In this document: piece after piece, positions 36,344-43,199 of the stretch | How the letters are laid out: every line of letters starts with the position of its first letter | Numbering within the stretch: position 1 is the first letter of the stretch | NCBI RefSeq assembly: GCF_002243515.1 | Contig: NZ_CP022657.1 | Coordinates: forward strand, 3,581,501 to 3,645,500 | Reading direction: 5' to 3' | DNA: 64,000 bases | DNA from: Tumebacillus algifaecis | GTDB taxonomy: Bacteria; Bacillota; Bacilli; Tumebacillales; Tumebacillaceae | Program-made: the position numbers and the translations under genes | Notes under the pieces: generated by a model | Databases searched by the model: none | What the model saw: the letters and a program-made list of their open reading frames with translations, nothing else | Told to the model about the DNA's origin: nothing

Positions 36344-37105
36344 ATGCTTACTCGGCATTCTCGAACTGAACTTGTCATTGGCCCAGAGGGCGTTGAAAAA
36401 CTGCAAGGCAGCACCGTTGTCGTGCTCGGCATGGGTGGCGTTGGATCGTTCACCGTCGAAGCACTGGCCCGCGCAGGCGTAGGTCGCCTCGTGCTCGTCG
36501 ATAAAGACGATGTGGATATCACCAACATCAACCGTCAGATTCCCGCTTTAACCTCGACGGTCGGTCAAGAAAAAGTCGATGTGATGATGAAGCGGGTGCA
36601 TGAGATCTCGCCTGACATCGAAGTCATTCCGCTGCGCATGTTCTATTTGGAAGAAACGAAGGACGAGATTTTCAAATACAATCCGGACTTCGTCGTCGAT
36701 GCCATCGACACCATTTCCGCCAAAATCCTGCTGATCGTCGAGTGCCACAAGCGTGGCATTCCGATCGTGGCTTCGATGGGTGCTGCCAACAAAGTGGACC
36801 CGACGATGTTTCGCGTCATGGACATCTCCAAGACCAAAGTCGATCCGATCGCCAAGATCATCCGCCGCAAGTTGAAAGACTACAACATCTACAAAGGTGT
36901 GAAAGTCGTCTGCTCGCTCGAACAGCCTGCGAAACCGCGCGTCGATGTCACCGAGGAGATCGTTCCTGAACACGTCAAAGAAGGCCAAGGCCCACGCAAA
37001 GCGAAGAACCCGCCCGCGTCGATCTCCTTCGTGCCATCTGTGGCCGGGCTGATCCTCGCCTCTGTCGTCGTCCGTGATCTGGTCGGAATCGAATACAAAA
37101 TGTAA
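36344..37105 (+). CDS. tcdA: tRNA threonylcarbamoyladenosine dehydratase (ThiF/E1-like)
   Basis: A 253-residue E1-like enzyme that uses ATP to cyclise t6A to ct6A at tRNA position 37. Visible: nucleotide-binding VVVLGMGGVGSFTVEALARAG, VDKDDVDITNINRQI, DAIDTISAK. A C-terminal segment (PPASISFVPSVAGLILASVV) is typical. ATG at 36344 at the end of AAAGGAGTTTCTGTGATT; the GTG two codons earlier is an alternative. Confidence 0.92.
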   Translation: MLTRHSRTELVIGPEGVEKLQGSTVVVLGMGGVGSFTVEALARAGVGRLVLVDKDDVDITNINRQIPALTSTVGQEKVDVMMKRVHEISPDIEVIPLRMFYLEETKDEIFKYNPDFVVDAIDTISAKILLIVECHKRGIPIVASMGAANKVDPTMFRVMDISKTKVDPIAKIIRRKLKDYNIYKGVKVVCSLEQPAKPRVDVTEEIVPEHVKEGQGPRKAKNPPASISFVPSVAGLILASVVVRDLVGIEYKM

Positions 37106-37140
37106 AAGAAGGGAACTGCTCATGAGCAGTTCCCTTCTTT
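37105..37140. terminator. Bidirectional terminator after tcdA
   Basis: AAAGAAGGGAACTGCTC/GAGCAGTTCCCTTCTTT, a perfect 17-bp stem. Confidence 0.9.
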
Positions 37141-37155
37141 TGATGCTTCCACTCG

Positions 37156-37446
37156 CTATTCCACTGCCATTTCCGCAACCACTCGACGATTTTTCGCCGC
37201 CGTATACATCGTCCATACGGTGAGGCAGGCGAAGATCAAGTTTTGCCACACGTTTATTTCCGTTTTATAAAATAAGTTTGACGTCAAATCGGCCACTACA
37301 AGCGACAAGAAGAGCAAGCCACCCCAGAAATACACAGCAACCTGTGCATTCTCACGCTTTTTGTAAAAAGCGAAACGAAACATGACCATGATGGCAAAAA
37401 AGATATATGCGCTAAAAGTCACCCACTGAAATACTTCCAAAGACAC
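37156..37446 (-). CDS. Small three-TM membrane protein
   Basis: 96 residues with three hydrophobic segments (about 6-25, 38-56, 66-82) and basic loops (KKREN, AKNRR). GTG start after AAAGGTG. No family recognised. Confidence 0.6.
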   Translation of the reverse strand: MSLEVFQWVTFSAYIFFAIMVMFRFAFYKKRENAQVAVYFWGGLLFLSLVVADLTSNLFYKTEINVWQNLIFACLTVWTMYTAAKNRRVVAEMAVE

Positions 37447-37580
37447 TTCGAATCACACCTTTCCATGTTTGATTGTTCGTATCTTCTTTTCTCGATCTAT
37501 TAGACGCGGGGGAAGCAAAAAAGTTACACAGAAAATCTTGACAAAATTGTGATCAACCTGGCGCACCACAACAGAAAAAA

Positions 37581-37598
37581 GCCCGTCAACGAACGGGC
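37581..37598 (-). terminator. Terminator after the recombinase-like gene
   Basis: GCCCGT/ACGGGC stem followed by six T on the minus strand (AAAAAA precedes it on plus). Confidence 0.75.
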
Positions 37599-37627
37599 TT
37601 GGCACTACATGATAAAGCAATATATGC

Positions 37628-38500
37628 TTACAGGTCTAAGGCGCTGATAAACTTCTGATAATCATTCGCTCGCACTCCGGTGACCGGGACCAGCACATCG
37701 AGCGAATTGGTGTTTTTCAACCCCAATATTTGCGCCACATGGCCGATGTCAATTCCCTGCTCGATCATGTGCGCCGCAAGCGATCTGCGCAGTGACTGAA
37801 GCGCGATATGACCTTCGATTTTTGCATCTTTTGCCGTCTCCACAAAAACCACTTGCAGGTAAGCCAACCGAAGCGCTCGACCTTTGTCTTCGATGAAGAC
37901 GTTCGGCAGTTTGTCTTTGCGAGAACGGATGTATTTCTTCAACAGATCTTTTAATTTGCGAGAGAAAAAGACGAGCCGATCGCGCTCCCCCGCTTTGTTT
38001 TTGACCACCAAAAATAGATCGTCCCAATTGATATCATCCTGTTGCAGACGAGACAGTTCATCCGGACGCAATCCCGATTCATACATCGCCGTGAAGATTG
38101 CCCGGCGCTTCAGATCGCCACAGGCGATAATAAACCGCTTCATCTCATCGATCGTCAGCGGGCGCGGCAAAGACAAGATATACGCTTTGCTCTCCGAGAT
38201 CATCTCATCCATGTCGGGCGCTTCGCCTTGACCTTCGAGGAACTTATAGAAAGATTTGATCGCCTTGAACTTTCTGTGAATCAGTTTCTCCGATTTTCCA
38301 CCTGCTCGAAGTTCGCTGCCAAACGCTTCGACATCCGCTTCGGCGAGGGCCGCAAATGATTTTTCACTCTTCGCCATAAAATCGGCAAACTGTCCAAGAT
38401 CGAGCAATACCCCTTGCACCGTTCCTGGCGACTTCTTCTTTTCTTCCAGGTAATTTCCGAACGCCTGGATCTGTGCTTCGTGTTCAGCAGTACCTGCCAT
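37628..38500 (-). CDS. Tyrosine recombinase-like protein lacking catalytic residues
   Basis: 290 residues with the normal layout: N-terminal SAM-like core-binding domain (1-95) and C-terminal catalytic fold. The first Arg is present (ESGLRPDEL, R145) and a Lys strand (VVKNKAGERDR). But the box that is normally HxLRH reads QSLRR (235-239), LGH reads LGL, and the nucleophile region reads SLDVLVPVTG without Tyr; the only late Tyr is 281. It is probably catalytically inactive or strongly diverged. ATG at 38500 after GGAGGGG; the frame is open further upstream. No phage genes nearby. Confidence 0.8.
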   Translation of the reverse strand: MAGTAEHEAQIQAFGNYLEEKKKSPGTVQGVLLDLGQFADFMAKSEKSFAALAEADVEAFGSELRAGGKSEKLIHRKFKAIKSFYKFLEGQGEAPDMDEMISESKAYILSLPRPLTIDEMKRFIIACGDLKRRAIFTAMYESGLRPDELSRLQQDDINWDDLFLVVKNKAGERDRLVFFSRKLKDLLKKYIRSRKDKLPNVFIEDKGRALRLAYLQVVFVETAKDAKIEGHIALQSLRRSLAAHMIEQGIDIGHVAQILGLKNTNSLDVLVPVTGVRANDYQKFISALDL

Positions 38501-38721
38501 CGGTTCCCCTCCACTTTCATTCTTACCGTAGTTATTGTGGACTAAATCAGCTATAGAATGCAAGACTTCTGCCGCACTGTTAAGTCTATGAAACAATTTG
38601 GCGTTTCAGAACCTCATATTTCAGGCACACTACGGTAACGCCCGATTTTCCAGTGACGAACCTTGCTGTTTTTTGTTATAGTGGTTGTTGAATCTAATTT
38701 GACTGAGAGGACGAAGACCCG

Positions 38722-39141
38722 ATGACGAAACAACCTTATCACAACCGGGAAGTGTCTGTGACTAAGAGCTTCACATTCGACTCGGCCCATCGTTTGGATG
38801 ATTATATCGGCAAGTGCGCCAACCTGCACGGCCATACTTATAAATTGGAAGTCACCATCAAAGGACGTACCGACCATCGTGGCATTGTCGTCGATTTTGG
38901 CGACATCAAGGGCATCGTCAATGAGCAGATCATCGCCAAATATGATCACCGCTTTCTGAATGACCTGATGCCGTTCAACACGACCGCTGAGAACATGGTC
39001 TTCCACTTTTTCGAAATCATCGACACCTACCTGAAGCAACTGATTGACAATACCCCGTGTCGCCTGATGAAAGTACGGCTCTGGGAAACGCCGACCGCCT
39101 ATGCGGAATTGACTCGGGAGGATTACGATGCGGCTGAATGA
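38722..39141 (+). CDS. queD: 6-Carboxy-5,6,7,8-tetrahydropterin synthase
   Basis: A 139-residue PTPS-fold enzyme converting 7,8-dihydroneopterin triphosphate to 6-carboxytetrahydropterin in queuosine (preQ0) synthesis. Zn ligands and catalytic Cys: FDSAHRL, KCANLHGHTYKL. DYDHRFLND holds the late Asp/His. First gene of queD-E-C. Start after GAGAGGACG. Confidence 0.93.
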   Translation: MTKQPYHNREVSVTKSFTFDSAHRLDDYIGKCANLHGHTYKLEVTIKGRTDHRGIVVDFGDIKGIVNEQIIAKYDHRFLNDLMPFNTTAENMVFHFFEIIDTYLKQLIDNTPCRLMKVRLWETPTAYAELTREDYDAAE

Positions 39142-39784
39142 ACTGTTCCTTTCCATTCAAGGTGAGACCTCGTCGGCCGGCTTGCCGACAATTTTTGTGC
39201 GCTTTACCGGCTGCAACTTACGCTGTACGTACTGCGATACGAAGTATTCCTATTTTGAAGGCGACACGATCACCCCAGGCGAGGTGATGGACAAGATCCG
39301 CGCCTTGAAATGCAAGCGCGTCTGTCTGACCGGGGGCGAACCGCTGATCCAGCCTCGTGCCGAGATGCAGCAGTTGCTCGACCTGTTGGCGGCGGAAGGC
39401 TATGAAGTGTCGATCGAAACGGACGGCTCGATCGACATCTCGAAGTTCAAACTGCACGACAAACAACGCTTTATTGTCGATATGAAAGTGCCGTCATCTG
39501 GCATGAGTGACAAGATGCACCTGCCCAATCTCCAGCACATCGTGGCGGAACGCGACGAAGTCAAATTTGTCGTGGGCAACCGTGAAGACTATGAGTGGTG
39601 CACCCGTTTGATCGCAGAGCAGGGGATCGATCCGAAAGATGGATATCAGCTTGTGTTCTCTCCGGTATATCGGGAGATCGAATTGGTCGATCTGGTCAAC
39701 TGGATCTTAGAAGATCAGCTCGATGCCCGCTTCCAAGTCCAATTGCACAAGATCGTCTGGGACCCAGACAAGCGAGGAGTGTAA
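39128..39784 (+). CDS. queE: 7-Carboxy-7-deazaguanine synthase (radical SAM)
   Basis: 218 residues. The cluster motif CNLRCTYCDTKYSYFEG gives the CX3CX2C of QueE, with LTGGEPLIQ following. It turns carboxytetrahydropterin into 7-carboxy-7-deazaguanine. The start overlaps the queD 3' end by 14 bases, with GGGAGG inside queD. Confidence 0.94.
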   Translation: MRLNELFLSIQGETSSAGLPTIFVRFTGCNLRCTYCDTKYSYFEGDTITPGEVMDKIRALKCKRVCLTGGEPLIQPRAEMQQLLDLLAAEGYEVSIETDGSIDISKFKLHDKQRFIVDMKVPSSGMSDKMHLPNLQHIVAERDEVKFVVGNREDYEWCTRLIAEQGIDPKDGYQLVFSPVYREIELVDLVNWILEDQLDARFQVQLHKIVWDPDKRGV

Positions 39785-39788
39785 GCGT

Positions 39789-40493
39789 ATGAGCAAAAAG
39801 GCAGTGATCATCCTCTCCGGCGGGCTCGACTCGACCACCTGCATGGCGGCGGCGAAAGCGGAAGGCTATGAGTTGTACCCGCTGTCCTTCCATTACGGGC
39901 AAAAGGCGGCGATCGAACTGGAGTCGGCCAAACAGGTGGCCGCGTACTACGGTGTGCAAGACCGCCATTTTATCGCCGACCTCAAAGGGCTGATCCGCGG
40001 CTCGGCGCTGACCGATGCGGACAAAGAGATTCCGACGCACCGCACGGGCGAAGAGAGCGATATTCCGGTGACCTACGTACCTGCGCGCAACATCATCTTT
40101 TTGTCGATCGCCTTGTCCTACTCGGAAGCGATCGGTGCCGAAGCGATGTACATCGGTGTGAACGCCCTCGACTACTCCGGCTATCCGGACTGCCGTGCCG
40201 ATTTTATCGCCGCTTTCCAAGAAGTGATCAACAAAGGGACGGCCGCTGGCGTTTCCGGCCACCCGATTGCGATCAAAACGCCGCTGCAAATGCTGTCCAA
40301 AGCGGGCATCGTCCAGCTCGGCACCGAGCTTGGCGCTCCGCTTCATCTCAGCCACTCCTGCTATTTTGGCACCGACCCTTCCTGCGGAGTGTGCGAATCG
40401 TGCACCTTGCGCATCCGCGGTTTTCAAGAGGCTGGCGTGCCAGATCCGATTCCATATGCGGTTGAAATCGATTGGAAAACCCCCGTCAAGTGA
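39789..40493 (+). CDS. queC: 7-Cyano-7-deazaguanine (preQ0) synthase
   Basis: A 234-residue PP-loop ATPase making preQ0. Visible: ILSGGLDSTTCMAAAK at the N-terminus, PARNIIFLSIALSYSE, and the C-terminal zinc site CYFGTDPSCGVCESC. ATG at 39789, 4 bases after queE, preceded by GCGAGGAGTG. QueF, which would reduce preQ0, is not in the window. Confidence 0.95.
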   Translation: MSKKAVIILSGGLDSTTCMAAAKAEGYELYPLSFHYGQKAAIELESAKQVAAYYGVQDRHFIADLKGLIRGSALTDADKEIPTHRTGEESDIPVTYVPARNIIFLSIALSYSEAIGAEAMYIGVNALDYSGYPDCRADFIAAFQEVINKGTAAGVSGHPIAIKTPLQMLSKAGIVQLGTELGAPLHLSHSCYFGTDPSCGVCESCTLRIRGFQEAGVPDPIPYAVEIDWKTPVK

Positions 40494-40505
40494 TGGGGGT
40501 TTTTT
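40476..40505 (+). terminator. Terminator overlapping the queC stop
   Basis: AAAACCCCC/GGGGGTTTTTT stem with the stop codon in the loop. Confidence 0.85.
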
Positions 40506-40604
40506 GTTGTTTGGTGTCGGCCGATGCGCGCAAGGGAATACGAGATGCGGGAAGAAGGGAATGAGGTGTATTCGTTCTGCATGAGCAGGAATAGGCATAA
40601 AAAA

Positions 40605-40627
40605 GCCTCGCCGAAGATCGGTGAGGT
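40605..40627 (-). terminator. Terminator of the truncated nuclease-like gene
   Basis: GCCTCGCCGA/TCGGTGAGGT stem, T-run on the minus strand. Confidence 0.75.
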
Positions 40628-40632
40628 TCCCG

Positions 40633-40953
40633 TTACTCACATCCAATTACAACTCGTTTGAACTCCGCGTAGTCGGTAAGGGTCGCTGCTGCCACCACCC
40701 ATTCTGAGAGGCGCTCCGAGTCTTTTTCATGGGTCACTTTGGTGACGATCTCGTCTTTGGCGAACTTTTTGGCAGCCAGGATTTTCAGCAAGTCCTCCAG
40801 TTTCCCTTCAAGCTTCCCCTCGATCTTTCCTTCAATTTTTCCTTGTTGCCTGCTTTGTTTCACGGCCTCGACATTGAGTACCGATTTTACCATTTCATGT
40901 ACCTCCTCAGATATCAAGCTATTGTAGTCAAAAAATTTATCTGCGTCGCGCAC
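40633..40953 (-). CDS. Truncated C-terminal piece of an Rpn/PD-(D/E)XK-transposase-like protein
   Basis: 106 residues with the heptad-like tail seen at the C-terminus of Rpn-type recombination nucleases (KIEGKIEGKLEGKLED, then LLKILAAKKFAKDEI). The nuclease core is missing: the frame starts next to a decayed duplicated segment at 40961. Probably a leftover of a degraded gene, though GAGGAGG before an internal ATG at residue 21 would allow a short product. Confidence 0.45.
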   Translation of the reverse strand: MRDADKFFDYNSLISEEVHEMVKSVLNVEAVKQSRQQGKIEGKIEGKLEGKLEDLLKILAAKKFAKDEIVTKVTHEKDSERLSEWVVAAATLTDYAEFKRVVIGCE

Positions 40954-40960
40954 ACATTAT

Positions 40961-41160
40961 GCAAAAATATCGATGTGAAAATGGTCCGTGATGACTGTTT
41001 GGCTGACTTTAGGATGTAGTTATACATCGGTCGTCGCTCCGTCCCCTCCTAGAAATAAACGAAGTAGTCGTGTTCCTCCCATGCCAGGTCTTCGTTATGT
41101 TAGACTCGCTAGACAGCTAGAATTCCCAACACACCAATATCGCACAATTATTATTTGTGA
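40961..41160 (-). pseudogene. Decayed second copy of the ABC-permease start and secreted-protein gene
   Basis: 40961-41061 matches 45641-45741 at about nine bases in ten. That region is the 5' end and leader of the large ABC permease gene. 41081-41145 then matches 45879-45945 (inside the small secreted-protein gene) more weakly, with about 130 bases deleted between. Both blocks keep order and orientation, so this is a deletion-bearing paralogous copy. The rest to 41290 holds nothing I recognise. Confidence 0.8.
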
Positions 41161-41309
41161 ATATGATACAAACAAAAGAATCCGTATAAAAAGCCCAAAG
41201 AGTGTTTTTAATTATATAAAAAGAAAATGATTACATTACAGAAATCATCTAACAAATATGGTATATTTTAATCAGAAGCAAAAAAGATTATTTTGTTATG
41301 GAGGTATCT

Positions 41310-41957
41310 ATGAAAAAAGCATTAGCACTTACACTTGCATTATCGGTTATCCTTCTGCCAGTGACCACATCTGCACACCCAGGTCGAACAGACAAAAAAG
41401 GTGGTCATACCTGTTATACGAACTGTGAAAAATGGGGACTAAAATATGGAGAGTACCACTTTCACAATAGCGGCGGCTCTTCTTCCGGGGGGTCTAGCTC
41501 AGGAGAAAGTGGTAGTTCTTACACCTCACCTATCACAGCTCCGAAAGCGCAGTACAACGTTTTTCAATACACCGCGTACCTCAACTCATTCGGATCGCTC
41601 GAAGCAGCCATATCCTACGCTAAAAACTACAATTCAACAAGCGTTGTAAATATTGATTCTGGAGTTATGACATGGGACAATTACCGCTCCCAAGTTTTCC
41701 AATACAACAAATACCTTGGAGACTTCAGTAGCCGTACCGCAGCGATCGCTTATGCCAAGAAATTCGACCATACAAAAGTAATTGACCTTGAAAGCAAGAA
41801 AATCTTCTGGCATAACTGGCCTCGTGCCGTTTACCAGTACGACAAGTATCTACAATCCTTCAGTGATCAGTACCAAGCACAGAAATATGCGAATCTATGG
41901 GACCATGCACTGATCGTCGATACCCTGACAGGCGAAGTAGAAAAAATTAATTGGTAG
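41310..41957 (+). CDS. Secreted YHYH-domain protein with three C-terminal repeats
   Basis: 215 residues. Signal peptide cleaved after TTSA; the YHYH domain follows at once (HPGRTDKKGGHTC, then GEYHFHN). A Gly/Ser linker leads to three repeats of about 45 residues, each with the pattern QYxxYLxxFxS...AAISYAKxx...VxN...W. YHYH proteins are common near Firmicutes surface genes; the role is unknown. The ATG at 41310 follows GGAGG, and an ATG four codons earlier overlaps it. Low G+C, accessory region. Confidence 0.85.
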   Translation: MKKALALTLALSVILLPVTTSAHPGRTDKKGGHTCYTNCEKWGLKYGEYHFHNSGGSSSGGSSSGESGSSYTSPITAPKAQYNVFQYTAYLNSFGSLEAAISYAKNYNSTSVVNIDSGVMTWDNYRSQVFQYNKYLGDFSSRTAAIAYAKKFDHTKVIDLESKKIFWHNWPRAVYQYDKYLQSFSDQYQAQKYANLWDHALIVDTLTGEVEKINW

Positions 41958-42134
41958 TGAAAAAAGGGGCCAGTCACCTGTCACCTTACAGACAAATTCC
42001 CAAACATCACAAGACCGCCGGGACGCCCTCTGCTTAACATCTATTTTCAAAAATTACTTATTGGTGCTCTTCGTTGTGTTGTCCGTTATTTCCTGGGAGA
42101 CCACTCAATACATTGTTTTTTCATAGCCTTCAAA

Positions 42135-42177
42135 CATGAAAAAGAACCCTCAACTCTTCAAAGGGTTCTTTTTCATG
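42135..42177. terminator. Bidirectional terminator
   Basis: CATGAAAAAGAACCCT/AGGGTTCTTTTTCATG stem between convergent genes. Confidence 0.8.
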
Positions 42178-42411
42178 ATTTTTCTTCGACCTTTCTCTCC
42201 AAAAACCTCCTTCTTCATTTGTTAAATTACTGTTCTAACATCCACAATCTTCACACCCACCCGAAATAGTTTTTAGCTAGATCCCCACAATCGTAAGACA
42301 GTTACAACCAATTGGCCTCCTCCGACATTACCTCCACCCATTCATTCTCAACTTCCCTAACTCACTAACACTAAAATCACCCCTGAAGCGCACCACCTCT
42401 TAACAAGAAAC

Positions 42412-42433
42412 GGGCAACCACATTTGGTTGCCC
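42412..42433 (-). terminator. Hairpin after the ABC ATPase
   Basis: GGGCAACCA/TGGTTGCCC stem about 65 bases past the ATPase stop. The U-run is poor. Confidence 0.5.
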
Positions 42434-42498
42434 CAGAAGTAATGCGAGCGGTTCTTGTTGCTTGAGCAACCACTTGAAACACGCTCGAAAATCGATTT

Positions 42499-43185
42499 TT
42501 ACGGCAACACTACGGAACTTGAAAGATTGCCACTGCGAATTTCCATTTGCATATCACATCGAGACGCAACCTCTGGATCGTGTGTCGCGATCACGATTGT
42601 CAAATTCTCTTCTTTCTTGAGTTCACATAATAGGTCAATGATCGAATCTCGCGTCTGACTGTCAAGGTTCCCCGTCGGTTCATCGCACAACAAAATCTTT
42701 GGAGAATTGATGAGGGAACGGGCAATCGCAACTCGTTGCTGTTCACCACCCGATAATTCTGATGGTAGATGATGCAGCCGCTCTGCCAATCCGACACGTT
42801 CGAGCAATTCTTTTGCAACAGCCTCCACTTGGGAAGCGCGTTTGAGAGGAATTTGCGGCACACACACATTATCCAGCGAACTAAATTGCGGAAGGAGATG
42901 GAAATGTTGAAAAACGTAGCCCACCAGATTCCTCCGCAACTCCTCTTGATTCGTACCAACTGCGGACAAGTCTTGACCGTTAAGACGAATCGTCCCAGAA
43001 GTAGGTACATCTACAAGCCCCATCAGATGCAATAATGTTGTCTTACCAGAACCTGAAGGGCCAAGCAGCGCGACCATCTGCCCTTCTTCGACTGCAAAAC
43101 GAATACCTGATAAAACAGAAATTGTTTTCTCGCCACTTGAATACGTTTTCGTAAGATTCTCGACCTCGATCATCGTCTTTTTCAT
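42499..43185 (-). CDS. ABC transporter ATP-binding protein (LolD/MacB type)
   Basis: A 228-residue ATPase with Walker A GPSGSGKTTLLH, Q-loop FQHFHLLPQ, signature LSGGEQQRVAIARSL, Walker B ILLCDEPTGNLDS, and switch His ATHD. This class pairs with FtsX-like permeases and drives extrusion of peptides or lipoproteins. It starts 14 bases after the permease gene. GGGAGG precedes the ATG. G+C is low, as for the permease. Confidence 0.92.
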   Translation of the reverse strand: MKKTMIEVENLTKTYSSGEKTISVLSGIRFAVEEGQMVALLGPSGSGKTTLLHLMGLVDVPTSGTIRLNGQDLSAVGTNQEELRRNLVGYVFQHFHLLPQFSSLDNVCVPQIPLKRASQVEAVAKELLERVGLAERLHHLPSELSGGEQQRVAIARSLINSPKILLCDEPTGNLDSQTRDSIIDLLCELKKEENLTIVIATHDPEVASRCDMQMEIRSGNLSSSVVLP

Positions 43186-43199
43186 TTGGTTGCCCTCCC

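Larger units (their letters stand above)
41958..42498. other. AT-rich intergenic stretch with terminators
   Basis: No gene seen. It contains a bidirectional hairpin at 42135-42177 and a smaller one at 42412-42433 that ends the ABC operon. Confidence 0.5.

Noticed and set aside
38630-38721. preQ1 riboswitch upstream of queD
   Set aside because: The leader lacks the preQ1-I/II consensus (no AGAGGTTC..A-rich tail pairing), so none is called.
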